A stretch of 64,000 nucleotides of DNA from Halopseudomonas laoshanensis (lineage in GTDB: Bacteria; Pseudomonadota; Gammaproteobacteria; Pseudomonadales; Pseudomonadaceae). Numbering within the stretch: the first letter of the stretch is position 1; each line of letters opens with the position of its first letter. The notes under the pieces are model-generated. The model saw only the letters and a list, made by a program, of their open reading frames with translations. It had not been told where the DNA came from and searched no databases. Below are positions 1-7,799 of this stretch, in pieces. The stretch covers positions 22,327-86,326 of the forward strand of contig NZ_QOVF01000009.1 of assembly GCF_008365385.1 (NCBI RefSeq), read 5' to 3'. Made by a program: the position numbers and the translations under genes.

Positions 1-715
1 CGACCAGGCGTTGATATTGAAGCGTCGTTCTCAGTGCGCCTTGCTTCACCACCATAAATTCTGTTCCAGGGCGTGCCACCATGCCTGCAACTTGAACGCG
101 CAGGTCACCATCCGCTAAGGGCACGCCAACCTTTCCACTAGCTAAGAGGCTATTGTCGCCGTCAAGCAGACTGAATGCTCCGTCATTACCAGCTTGGAGG
201 ACCAATTCCTCTCCTTCCAGTGCGGAGGGTACCTCGAGTTGGAAAATGTCCAGTGACTCACCGCCCCACGCGAAGCTGTTAAGCCCGAATAGAGGATCCG
301 CGACTGGTTGGTCTGTGCTGGGGTTGAAGCGCCGGTAAAAAAAAGACCCAATAACAGGAAAGAGTTTGGGTTCGACCACAACATCAAGCTTCAGGTTCTC
401 TACGGCCTCGCCGATTACTCGGCGGGATTTCAATAGCTCAATCTCGGTTGTTGCGGCAGACGGTTGGGAAAACATTTCCCCTCCCGGAGTGTCGCCAAGC
501 ATCCCCCCAATCCCAGGAGACTCCTCCTCGATTTGAATTACTGCATTGGCAGAATAAATCGGTGTCGCAAGCAGGGCATACGCAATCCCACCCAGTGCAA
601 ATAGCGCCGTGCAGATAATAATGATCATTTTGCGATCAATCAGAGCGCCCAGAAGCGCCAGCAGGTCGATCTCGTCATTGGATTCAGTGGTGGGCGTAGC
701 GGGTGTGTTCTGCAT
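1..715 (-). CDS. wzc: Polysaccharide co-polymerase / tyrosine autokinase Wzc, N-terminal part (runs off the window)
   Basis: Inner-membrane tyrosine autokinase that controls chain length and export of a Wzx/Wzy-type polysaccharide. About 238 N-terminal residues are visible from an ATG at 715. The start MQNTPATPTTESNDEIDLLALL is followed by a membrane segment around residues 30-50 (rich in I, L, A, G) and then the periplasmic Wzz-type region, with TPIYSANAVIQIEEE and the conserved TEIELLKSRRVIGEAVENL. The gene continues beyond position 1, so the second membrane segment, Walker motifs and tyrosine-rich tail cannot be checked. It lies 51 bp downstream of wzb in the same direction, the usual Wzb-Wzc pairing. 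A plain Wzz without kinase is possible, but the adjacent phosphatase favours Wzc. Confidence 0.85.
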   Translation of the reverse strand, partial: MQNTPATPTTESNDEIDLLALLGALIDRKMIIIICTALFALGGIAYALLATPIYSANAVIQIEEESPGIGGMLGDTPGGEMFSQPSAATTEIELLKSRRVIGEAVENLKLDVVVEPKLFPVIGSFFYRRFNPSTDQPVADPLFGLNSFAWGGESLDIFQLEVPSALEGEELVLQAGNDGAFSLLDGDNSLLASGKVGVPLADGDLRVQVAGMVARPGTEFMVVKQGALRTTLQYQRLV

Positions 716-766
716 TAAACGAGTTCTTCCATTGCAAAATAAAATTCGGTGTTCATAGCTCAGCGC

Positions 767-1201
767 TTAAAGGTAGGGCAGCCAGGCGTCAGTTGCCTGG
801 TCGAGCATTTTGAATACATGTTCAAAGGCTGGCAGCTGTTGGCGATAGGGGTCGGGGACTTCACGACCATCCAGCCATTTGCCTACCAGCAACGTTTTAC
901 CACGCGACTCAGGTGCCATTGCATGGATCGACTGAATATGCCTGGATTCCATCGCTAGTATCAGGTCCGCCTCCCGCAGCATCGCGGGTGTCAGTTGCCT
1001 GGCCTTGTGCACAGGCAGCGAGTAGCCAGCGGCGGACATGACTTCGGTAGCGGTAGCATCCACGGGCTTATCTACCAGCGCGCCGAGGCCGGCCGAGCTG
1101 ACCTTGATTCCTTTATTGCCAAGTTTGGCCTGGAGGAGTGCTTCAGCGGTAGGGCTGCGGCAGATGTTGCCCACGCAGACAACAAGAATTGACTTGATCA
1201 T
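767..1201 (-). CDS. wzb: Low-molecular-weight protein tyrosine phosphatase Wzb
   Basis: Cytoplasmic phosphatase that removes phosphate from the Wzc tyrosine cluster, cycling the export machinery. Chosen start MIKSILVVCVGNICRSPTAE, 144 aa; an in-frame ATG five codons upstream (1216) has no better ribosome site, and family members begin close to the P-loop. The catalytic C-X5-R loop (CVGNICRS) is at residues 9-16 and the general-acid motif DPYR is near the C-terminus. Length matches the family (about 145-150 aa). It is first in a minus-strand pair with wzc, upstream of which a plausible sigma70 promoter can be seen. The LMW-PTP family is also found in arsenate reductases, but the wzc neighbour settles the role. 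Confidence 0.93.
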   Translation of the reverse strand: MIKSILVVCVGNICRSPTAEALLQAKLGNKGIKVSSAGLGALVDKPVDATATEVMSAAGYSLPVHKARQLTPAMLREADLILAMESRHIQSIHAMAPESRGKTLLVGKWLDGREVPDPYRQQLPAFEHVFKMLDQATDAWLPYL

Positions 1202-1251
1202 TCGGTACTGAGCCATCCAAAGCTGTGTCGGGGCGGTAAGTTAGAGCCGCA

Positions 1252-1280
1252 ACTTTAGTTTCTGCGTCAATGCCGGTCAA
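1252..1280 (-). promoter_or_regulatory. Candidate sigma70 promoter for wzb-wzc
   Basis: On the minus strand TTGACC (1275-1280) and TAAAGT (1252-1257) are separated by 17 bp, about 50 bp upstream of wzb. The -35 box matches 5/6 and the -10 box 4/6. This is pattern matching only. Confidence 0.35.
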
Positions 1281-1464
1281 GGCTCAGAGTCAGTATCAGA
1301 CATAAAAGTGACATGCATGCCATTGAATTGACGCAGGAAGCTGATTGAGTCCGGTCAGTCAGCAAGACGACATTCTAAACTGAATCGGTTGGCAAAATGT
1401 GGATTAGTTCACTGAATTTTGCCGCAGGCCAGACTAAAGTAGTGGCTCGCAAAGGGAGTTGCAC

Positions 1465-2940
1465 ATGGAATACGAATTTCCGCGCATCCAACATCATGGG
1501 GCCGTCGATGGTGTTACCGGCTCATGTCATCAGCTATGGCTATCCGACAACGATAGCCTGCTAATAGACTGCGGCCTATTTCAAGGCGCAGAAGCGTCCG
1601 CTAGGGGCGCGGGAGCGAATGCCCTCGCAATCGAGTTCTCCTTGAACTCCGTCTGTGCTCTTGTAGCTACCCACGTCCATATAGACCATATCGGCCGCTT
1701 GCCCTGGTTGATAGCCGCCGGTTTCAAGCAGAAAGTCCATTGCACTGAGCCCTCGGCATTATTGCTGCCGACCGTGTTGGAAGATGCCTTCATTGTGGGT
1801 GTAAAACGTGATAAAGCACTGGCAAGCCGTTTTGTAGAAAAGGTGGCAGGCATGCTCGAAGGTCATCCGTACAAACAATGGATTACCTTGCTTCATCGCG
1901 ATGATCTTGTCTGTCGCATACGTTTTCAGCGCGCTGGCCACATCCTTGGCTCCGCTTACGTGGAGTGCGACATAACCTACCCCTTAGAAAATCGAACCCG
2001 CCGGATCGTCTTCTCCGGAGATCTCGGCGCACCCCATGCCCCAATGCTCCCCGCACCCAAGCCACCCTACAAAGCTGACGTCGTAGTGCTGGAAAGCACT
2101 TACGGCGATCGCCTGCACGAGAACCGCAGAACCCGGCGCGCAAGATTTCAGAGAGTACTCGAAAAGGCCCTCGAAGACGGGGGCACCGTAATAATCCCCG
2201 CCTTCAGCATAGGGCGCACCCAGGAACTTCTCTACGAACTAGAAGACATCATCACCCGAGCTACCCGGATCACTTCTCTCGGTGGGGCCGGCGGCACCGC
2301 CGGGAACCAGAACGAGCGGTCTCTCGCCTCCAGCAGCCCCTGGCAAAAGATCCCAATCATCCTCGACGCCCCCCTGGCAACCCGCTTTACCAAGCTCTAC
2401 CGCCAACTGAGACCCTGGTGGAACGCGGAAGCCGTGAAACGCGTAATCAACGGCCGTCAACCCCTGGGCTTCGAGCAACTCCTGACAGTCGAAACCCACG
2501 TCCAACACCGGGCCATGGTCAATCGCCTCGCGCATACTAAGCAGCCAGCAATCGTCATCACCGGCAGCGGAATGTGCAATGCAGGCCGAGTAGTCAATTA
2601 CCTTAAAGCCATGCTTAACGATCCCCGCCACGCCGTCGTCTTCGTCGGCTACCAGGCACGCGGTACCCCCGGTTCCCAAATCCAGAAATACGGACCGCGA
2701 GGCGGCTACGTCGAGCTGGGCGGGGAACGCTACGAAATAAAAGCAGGCATTCACACTATCGGCGGCTACTCTGCGCACGCCGACCAGGCAGGCCTGGTCA
2801 ACTTCATCACCGGCATGCGCCGCTGGCCAGCTGAAGTACGCCTGGTTCACGGAGATGACGAAGCCAAAATAACCCTGGCGGCGCTTCTGAAGTCAAAAGC
2901 CACCGAGCGCTATCACGATATGTGCGTAACCATTCCGTGA
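1465..2940 (+). CDS. MBL-fold metallo-hydrolase with beta-CASP and RMMBL domains
   Basis: Predicted zinc-dependent nuclease of the CPSF/beta-CASP family; in bacteria these are usually RNA-processing enzymes. The metallo-beta-lactamase signature THVHIDHIGRLPW (HxHxDH) lies near residue 70, further metal ligands in AGHILGSAY and FSGDLG, the beta-CASP region follows (VVLESTYGDR, IPAFSIGRTQELLYEL, ITGSGMCNAGRV) and the C-terminal RMMBL part has GGYSAHADQAGLVNF. Start chosen at ATG 1465, six bases after AAAGGGAG; a TTG two codons earlier is less likely. 491 aa is usual for the family. There is about 35 residues of Gly/Ala/Ser-rich linker near residues 270-290. It stands alone between wzb and rfaH with no functional link visible. 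Confidence 0.9.
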   Translation: MEYEFPRIQHHGAVDGVTGSCHQLWLSDNDSLLIDCGLFQGAEASARGAGANALAIEFSLNSVCALVATHVHIDHIGRLPWLIAAGFKQKVHCTEPSALLLPTVLEDAFIVGVKRDKALASRFVEKVAGMLEGHPYKQWITLLHRDDLVCRIRFQRAGHILGSAYVECDITYPLENRTRRIVFSGDLGAPHAPMLPAPKPPYKADVVVLESTYGDRLHENRRTRRARFQRVLEKALEDGGTVIIPAFSIGRTQELLYELEDIITRATRITSLGGAGGTAGNQNERSLASSSPWQKIPIILDAPLATRFTKLYRQLRPWWNAEAVKRVINGRQPLGFEQLLTVETHVQHRAMVNRLAHTKQPAIVITGSGMCNAGRVVNYLKAMLNDPRHAVVFVGYQARGTPGSQIQKYGPRGGYVELGGERYEIKAGIHTIGGYSAHADQAGLVNFITGMRRWPAEVRLVHGDDEAKITLAALLKSKATERYHDMCVTIP

Positions 2941-3014
2941 AAACGGCAACTAATTATCATTTCCCCGACCCCGACATTTACACGCACGCGGCAATCCATT
3001 TTGCCGCTGGCCAT

Positions 3015-3046
3015 GGTTATTCCCGCGAAGGCGGGAACCCATTTTG
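3015..3046 (+). repeat. REP-type palindrome
   Basis: TATTCCCGCGAAGGCGGGAA with trailing CCCATTTTGAT, the same element found throughout the window. It is the only recognisable structure in the gap between the beta-CASP gene and rfaH. Confidence 0.8.
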
Positions 3047-3189
3047 ATCTTCATCTTTCTCCTTCCGGCAGAAACAACTTCGAGCCGGTCCCCACCAATC
3101 AGTCCTTGTCTGCCTGCGGGTCGGGCCTGTATTATTCCGCGTCATACTTAACCTAAACACGCGCGAGCAAGGCGTGATTGAAGGCCAGG

Positions 3190-3696
3190 ATGTCAGAGAC
3201 AGGATCGGGCAGTTGGTATCTCATTCAGTGCAAACCGCGACAGGAAACCCGGGCGCTGGAGAACTTACGTAATCAGTCATTTACCTGCTATGCCCCTATG
3301 CATCCGGTGGAAAAGATCCGTCATGGCAAGCGTGTTACGCTCGACGAGCCTCTGTTCCCCGGCTATCTGTTTATCAATCTCTGCGAATTCACCGAAAGCT
3401 GGCACCCAATCCGGTCCACTCGCGGCGTGCTGCGTATGGTCACCTTCGCCAACAAGACCTTACCCGTCGCAGTCAGCATTGTTGAAGGGATCAAACTACG
3501 TCTGAGTACCTGCGACAAAGGCAAGTCGCTATTCGCACACGGCGATGCAGTCGCAGTCACCGAAGGACCTTTTCGCGATCTGGAAGCCATTTTTAGCAGC
3601 CTAGAAGGGGAAGAGCGCGCAATCATTCTGCTTAACCTGATGCACAGACAGCACGAACTCAGAATACCTCTCAAAGCGCTCAGAGCCATCGCCTGA
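3190..3696 (+). CDS. rfaH: Transcription antiterminator RfaH
   Basis: NusG paralogue that loads on RNA polymerase paused at ops sites and suppresses pausing and Rho termination in long surface-polysaccharide operons. Protein of 168 aa from ATG 3190 (AAGG just upstream; an in-frame TTG at 3178 is less likely). The NGN domain starts [18 protein letters not shown] and includes [26 protein letters not shown] and [12 protein letters not shown]; the C-terminal KOW-type part has [13 protein letters not shown] and ends in LKALRAIA. Unlike in enteric bacteria, the gene sits immediately beside its presumed target, with an ops element 121 bp after its stop codon and the O-antigen locus downstream. Confidence 0.95.
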   Translation: MSETGSGSWYLIQCKPRQETRALENLRNQSFTCYAPMHPVEKIRHGKRVTLDEPLFPGYLFINLCEFTESWHPIRSTRGVLRMVTFANKTLPVAVSIVEGIKLRLSTCDKGKSLFAHGDAVAVTEGPFRDLEAIFSSLEGEERAIILLNLMHRQHELRIPLKALRAIA

Positions 3697-3727
3697 ACTC
3701 AGGCCAACAGAACAAACCACGATAAAC

Positions 3728-3830
3728 AGGCATCAAAGAATGCCGACCGGCCCGTCACAACGTGGCCGGACAACTTATGATTGTCACGTCCTCAAGAAAT
3801 TGACTGCAAATCTTGGGGCGGTAGCGTGCC
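3728..3830 (+). repeat. Leader repeat, copy 1 (contains conserved stem-loop and ops)
   Basis: About 100 bp similar to 4511-4612. Both begin with the stem-loop GGCAT-N6-ATGCC (3729-3744 here; loops CAAAGA and CGAAGA) and end in TTGGGGCGGTAGCGTG or TCTGGGGCGATAGCGTG. The middle is diverged. The shared ends suggest an old duplication of the RfaH-responsive leader. Confidence 0.7.
3817..3828 (+). promoter_or_regulatory. ops element (RfaH recruitment site)
   Basis: GGCGGTAGCGTG is an exact match to the ops core that pauses RNA polymerase and recruits RfaH. It lies 121 bp after rfaH and upstream of the O-antigen genes, the expected place in a JUMPstart-type leader. The ops motif is established for enteric RfaH; use by this protein is inferred from adjacency. 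Confidence 0.8.
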
Positions 3831-3849
3831 TAAACACCCCCTGGGAATT

Positions 3850-3902
3850 GTCGAGTTCCACCTCGACTGGGTTTGCCGGGAATGGTCGAGTCCCATCTCG
3901 AC
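3850..3902 (+). repeat. Two tandem GTCGAG-N6-CTCGAC hairpins downstream of ops
   Basis: Perfect 6-bp stems at 3850-3867 (loop TTCCAC) and 3885-3902 (loop TCCCAT), 35 bp apart, each within a direct repeat of about 23 bp. The second is followed by CGCTTTTG, a weak U-rich tract. They could be attenuator hairpins overridden by RfaH, or simple repeats. Confidence 0.6.
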
Positions 3903-3943
3903 CGCTTTTGACCTTATATCTACAGCCACGGACGACCCAAAAC

Positions 3944-4403
3944 ATGTGCGGAATAGCAGGCGCAGTCTCACTACGCAACATCTCCCCGATCCTCATCGAA
4001 GGACTGCGCCGCCTCGAATACCGCGGCTACGACTCCGCCGGCGTAGCCGTCCCCGCCGACGGCAACGGCATAAAACGTATCTGCGCAATGGGTAAAATAG
4101 CCGAACTGGAAACGGCCCTCGAATTCAACCCGGCTGAAGGCCACCTTGGTATAGCCCATACCCGCTGGGCCACCCACGGCAGACCCTCCGAGCGCAACGC
4201 CCACCCGCATATCTCGGACTGATTGGCAGTGGTAGACAACGGCATCATCGAAACCACCATAGCCTGAGAAACAAACTCAAGGATCTGGGCTACGAATTCA
4301 CCTCAGATACCGGTACCGAAGTGGTCGCCCACCTGTTGGCGCACTACTACGCCAAGAACGACGACATGCGCGGCGCGCTGCGCAGCACCCTCGCAGATAC
4401 TTA
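3944..4403 (+). pseudogene. glmS: glmS pseudogene (glutaminase-domain fragment)
   Basis: Remnant of glucosamine-6-phosphate synthase. It starts [20 protein letters not shown] and keeps the N-terminal nucleophile Cys, [12 protein letters not shown] and [11 protein letters not shown]. An in-frame TGA at 4220 follows NAHPHISD. Homology continues as LAVVDNGIIE, shifts frame near 4258, then resumes as LRNKLKDLGYEFTSDTGTEVVAHLLAHYY and is lost near 4400. The whole isomerase half is absent. It differs clearly from the intact glmS at 61849-63678 (GIVGAVAQRNITP there), so it is not a recent local copy; it may have arrived with the O-antigen locus. The long reading frame from 3740 runs into it but has no homology before 3944. 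Confidence 0.85.
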
Positions 4404-4492
4404 GACGCGCCTTGATTCCTTTGACTATATTGCTTTGCACCGGCACAGCTTGTTGGTCGGCAAAAGTTACCATACGCAATACATCGCGTGTG
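4400..4492 (-). pseudogene. Inverted rfaH fragment
   Basis: On the minus strand a stretch of about 33 residues reads [20 protein letters not shown] followed by NIVKGIKARLS. It aligns with intact RfaH ([30 protein letters not shown]) around residues 76-108. Nothing else of the gene is recognisable on either side. It abuts the glmS remnant, so the junction near 4400 marks a rearrangement. Confidence 0.75.
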
Positions 4493-4510
4493 GTAGTAAC
4501 CGGTACGAAC

Positions 4511-4612
4511 AGGCATCGAAGAATGCCTATCGGCGCCATATGAGTGCCAGGGCAATGCATGCTTGGTGTGTCCTAAAGAATCTGACCTCAAATTCTGGGG
4601 CGATAGCGTGAC
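4511..4612 (+). repeat. Leader repeat, copy 2
   Basis: Second copy of the leader at 3728-3830: AGGCATCGAAGAATGCC at the left, TCCTAAAGAATCTGACCTCA in the middle (compare TCCTCAAGAAATTGACTGCA) and a GGGGCGATAGCGTG end. This copy is the closer one to wzx, about 200 bp upstream. Confidence 0.7.
4599..4610 (+). promoter_or_regulatory. Variant ops element
   Basis: GGCGATAGCGTG differs from the ops core by one base (G to A at position 5). It is the site nearest wzx, so whichever copy RfaH still recognises decides which leader works. The rest of the gap to 4816 holds only small palindromes such as TGTCTGACAGACA (4677-4689). Confidence 0.6.
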
Positions 4613-4816
4613 GCCAACGCCAACGCCTCCGCGGCACGCGGGTCTGTATTTCCGCGCGCCACTGGTGACTCGATTCTGTCTGACAGACAAGGCCGAGTCA
4701 GGAAGAAACATTGCTTTCGCGATTTGGTAACATATAGGCTATGACGGCTGGGCTATGAGATTTGCTAGTTCAGGTTTTACTGATAGAGCTAATACTTACG
4801 AAATGAGGTTGCTAGT

Positions 4817-6073
4817 TTGGTTGGTAACGTGAGCCGTATATTCAATATAGGGGTGCAAGGGGCTACTTTGGCCACTCGCTTTCTCCTAATCTTTTTCTTG
4901 GCCAAGTTTCTGGACCCCGCCTTGGTCGGCTATTACGGGTTGTTTACTGTCGCAATCGCGTACAGTTTGTATTTGGTCGGGCTCGATTTTTATATTTACG
5001 TGTCGCGCGAATTGTTAAAAGCGACCTCTGAGAAGCGCGGCACCCTGTTGAAGGGTCAGGCGCTACTTTCATTGTTCCTGTATATGATTTTTCTACCGGT
5101 GGCTCTGCTGGTTCTATCTCATTCGGATTTGCCTAAGCAGCTAGTTTGGTGGTTTTTTCCGATCCTGGTTTTAGAGCACCTAAATCAAGAAATATATAGA
5201 CTCTTGATCGCTTTGTCGGAGCCTGTCAGTGCCAGCATGTTGTTGTTTATTCGGCAGGGTAGTTGGGCCTTATTACTCGTCGCGCTCATGTCCTGGGACC
5301 CATTAAGCAGGCATTTGCAGACTGTTATGGTATTGTGGGGTGTTGCAGGTCTTGGTGCTGCCGTAGCAGGCGTCTGGAAGATACGGACGCTTAATCTAGG
5401 CGGCTGGAGGCAAACAGTGGATCTGCATTGGGTGCGCAAGGGTATTGCTGTGAGTGCTGGGTTTCTTTTGGCAACGCTAGCACTCCGTGGTATCAATACT
5501 TTTGACCGCTATTGGCTTGAGTATTTAAATGGAATCGAAGTTGTCGCCGCTTACGTTCTATATTTCGGCGTAGCGGGAACTTTGTTGACTTTTCTTGATG
5601 CGGGTTTGTTCGCTTTTAATTATCCTGTGCTAATTAAGTTGAATCACGAGCAGAAACATGATGTCGCGCATGAGATAGTTCGCAAAATGCTTTTCTTGAC
5701 AGTACTCGCTTCAGCCATATTCGCTGTGGTGAGTTGGTTGCTACTGCCTTATCTACTGGTTTGGATTGATAATTCTGTTTACTCTGGTGCGATTAGGTTG
5801 TACCCCTACCTGTTATTGGCAATGACCATTAACGCTCTTAGCATGGTGCCCCACTATGCGCTATATGCAAGAGGGCAAGACAGGCCGATTATTCGTAGCC
5901 ATGTCGCAGCTCTGTTTGTATTTGTTTTGGCGACTTGGATAGCTAGTAAGTATTCACCGGTCTTCGCTGTGCCAATGGGACTGGTTTTCTCTTTTGCGGT
6001 AATCCTTGCTTGGAAAGGCGTTGCATATGCGCAACTTAGGAACTTGGATCGCAAGCCGAAGACGGTCTATTAA
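4817..6073 (+). CDS. wzx: O-antigen flippase Wzx (polysaccharide transporter, MOP superfamily)
   Basis: Multi-pass inner-membrane protein that flips the lipid-linked O unit to the periplasm. 418 aa, rich in hydrophobic helices throughout (for example ATLATRFLLIFFLAKFLDP near the start and ALFVFVLATWIASKY near the end), with the usual RIFNIGVQG-type opening and an LVGYYGLFTVAIAYSLYLVGLDFYIYVSREL segment. A TTG start at 4817 is preceded by GAGG eight bases away; a GTG at 4829 would shorten it by four residues. First gene after the ops leader. The family is weakly conserved, so the call rests on topology, size and position. Confidence 0.85.
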   Translation: MVGNVSRIFNIGVQGATLATRFLLIFFLAKFLDPALVGYYGLFTVAIAYSLYLVGLDFYIYVSRELLKATSEKRGTLLKGQALLSLFLYMIFLPVALLVLSHSDLPKQLVWWFFPILVLEHLNQEIYRLLIALSEPVSASMLLFIRQGSWALLLVALMSWDPLSRHLQTVMVLWGVAGLGAAVAGVWKIRTLNLGGWRQTVDLHWVRKGIAVSAGFLLATLALRGINTFDRYWLEYLNGIEVVAAYVLYFGVAGTLLTFLDAGLFAFNYPVLIKLNHEQKHDVAHEIVRKMLFLTVLASAIFAVVSWLLLPYLLVWIDNSVYSGAIRLYPYLLLAMTINALSMVPHYALYARGQDRPIIRSHVAALFVFVLATWIASKYSPVFAVPMGLVFSFAVILAWKGVAYAQLRNLDRKPKTVY

Positions 6074-6103
6074 AACGATTAATTAATTAACGAGCTAATT
6101 CTC

Positions 6104-7264
6104 ATGATCCGTTATGGTCAACAAGATATCACGCAGTCTGATATAGACGCCGTTATCGGCGTAATGAAGTCAATTAACCTCACTCAAGGTCCTAGCATTC
6201 CTCAGTTTGAAAAGAGCGTTGTGGAATACACCGGTGCTAAACACGCTCTAGCGGTTAATAGCGCAACTTCGGCTTTGCATATAGCTTGCCTCGCACTGGA
6301 ACTTGGTCAAGGCGATTGGTTATGGACCACACCGAACACCTTCGTGGCTTCAGCAAACTGTGCTCTCTACTGCGGTGCGAGTGTTGACTTCGTGGACATC
6401 GATCCGCGCACATACAACCTCTGTCCCTTGAAGCTTGAAGCCAAGCTCGTAGAGGCTGCCAGGGAAAACCGGCTCCCAAAGATAGTGGTACCGGTTCACC
6501 TATGCGGTCAGCCTTGTGACATGCAGGCGATATTTGCGTTGAGCCAAAAATACGGTTTCAAGATAATTGAGGATGCCTCCCATGCCATCGGTGGCGCCTA
6601 CCAAGGGGAGCCCATTGGAAACTGCCAATTTAGTGACATCACCGTTTTTAGTTTTCACCCCGTCAAGATTATTACGACCGCAGAGGGTGGCATGGCGCTA
6701 ACCAATGACGATGACCTTGCCACGCGGCTTGGTCTGCTGCGCAGCCATGGCATAACACGGGATCCGGATCTTATGACACAGCCTATGGATGGTCCCTGGT
6801 ACTACCAACAGGTTGCCCTAGGCTTTAACTACCGCATGACCGATATGCAAGCCGCGCTAGGGGTCAGCCAGATGACCCGTCTTACCCAATATGTTGCTCA
6901 ACGCCACGAGATTGCAGCTCGGTACAACGAACTCTTAGCTGACTTCCCCCTTACACTGCCTTGGCAGCACCCGGATAGCTATTCGGCATACCACCTATAC
7001 GTTATTCGTCTGCAGCTTGATAAAACCCGTGCGACACACCTGCAGGTTTTCGAAGCGCTGCGCGCGAGGGAAATAATGGTTAATCTTCATTACATCCCGG
7101 TACACACTCAGCCGTATTATCAAAAAATGGGTTTCAGGGTGGGGCTGTTCCCTGAGTCTGAGAAATATTACGCGGAGGCTATCAGTATCCCAATGTATCC
7201 GACCATGAGCGAAGACGAGCAGCGTCAGGTAATCAATGCTCTCAGAGAGGCCCTCGATGTTTGA
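6104..7264 (+). CDS. pseC: PseC: UDP-4-amino-4,6-dideoxy-N-acetyl-beta-L-altrosamine transaminase
   Basis: PLP-dependent DegT/DnrJ/EryC1 aminotransferase that aminates C4 of UDP-2-acetamido-2,6-dideoxy-beta-L-arabino-4-hexulose, step 2 of pseudaminic acid synthesis. 386 aa, the family length. Visible features: MIRYGQQDITQSDIDAV start, LTQGPSIPQFEKSV, NSATSALHIACLALELG, EDASHAIGGAYQG and the PLP-lysine region FSFHPVKIITTAEGGM. It opens the Pse block (pseC to pseI). No pseB precedes it; its substrate may come from FnlA (18635-19669), which makes the same intermediate. LegC-type transaminases are related, but the downstream pseG/pseH/pseI support PseC. Confidence 0.92.
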   Translation: MIRYGQQDITQSDIDAVIGVMKSINLTQGPSIPQFEKSVVEYTGAKHALAVNSATSALHIACLALELGQGDWLWTTPNTFVASANCALYCGASVDFVDIDPRTYNLCPLKLEAKLVEAARENRLPKIVVPVHLCGQPCDMQAIFALSQKYGFKIIEDASHAIGGAYQGEPIGNCQFSDITVFSFHPVKIITTAEGGMALTNDDDLATRLGLLRSHGITRDPDLMTQPMDGPWYYQQVALGFNYRMTDMQAALGVSQMTRLTQYVAQRHEIAARYNELLADFPLTLPWQHPDSYSAYHLYVIRLQLDKTRATHLQVFEALRAREIMVNLHYIPVHTQPYYQKMGFRVGLFPESEKYYAEAISIPMYPTMSEDEQRQVINALREALDV

Positions 7265-7799
7265 ACTTGAGACCCCTAGGTTGCAGCTGCGCCATCTGGA
7301 ACCGGCCGATGCTACTAATACCTATGCTGGCTGGATGAATGATCCGGAGGTGAATCGTTATCTTGAGACTCGCCACGTTAAGCAGACGCGGGCTTCCTGT
7401 CGTGATTTTATTCTCCAGTGCAATTCCGACCCTTGCAGTGAGTTGTTTGGTGTGTTTGATAAGGAAAACGGTCAGCATATTGGGAATGCGAAGATCGGGT
7501 TTATTAATCATCGCTACCATCGTGGCCAACTTAGTCTATTCATTGGGGAAAAGCAGCTGTGGGGGCAGGGATTGTCGAGTGAGCTTGTTAGAGGGCTTAC
7601 TGTCTACGGTTTTGAGCGTTTAGGGTTGCATCGTCTCGAGGCGGGCTGCTACGAGGACAACCTCGCGTCGTTGCGAGTGTTTCTGAAAGCGGGTTACGTT
7701 GTCGAGGGTTTTATGCGGGATCACGTTGTCATAGACGGGCGACGCACAGGTTGTTTTTGGTTAGGAGTGCTGGCTCGTGAATATCCAGAGCAAGCTTAG
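7257..7799 (+). CDS. GNAT N-acetyltransferase (RimJ/RimL type)
   Basis: Acetyl-CoA-dependent acetyltransferase, 180 aa. The ATG at 7257 overlaps the pseC stop codon, with GAGAGG seven bases upstream, so translation is probably coupled. Typical RimJ/RimL residues: MFELETPRLQLRHLEPADA, HIGNAKIGFI, GQGLSSELVRGLTVYGFE, LHRLEAGCYEDNLASLRVFL and KAGYVVEGFMRD. A second GNAT next to pseG (11791-12312) is the better PseH, so this enzyme may add an extra acyl group to the nonulosonic acid or act on a precursor of the aminotransferase/aldo-keto reductase branch. Confidence 0.85.
   Translation: MFELETPRLQLRHLEPADATNTYAGWMNDPEVNRYLETRHVKQTRASCRDFILQCNSDPCSELFGVFDKENGQHIGNAKIGFINHRYHRGQLSLFIGEKQLWGQGLSSELVRGLTVYGFERLGLHRLEAGCYEDNLASLRVFLKAGYVVEGFMRDHVVIDGRRTGCFWLGVLAREYPEQA

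Noticed and set aside
3740..4222. 160-aa open frame taken as a real gene
   Set aside because: Homology begins only at 3944 (glmS start); the earlier part covers the ops and hairpin leader. The frame ends at a stop inside glmS homology, so it is a pseudogene with chance upstream extension.
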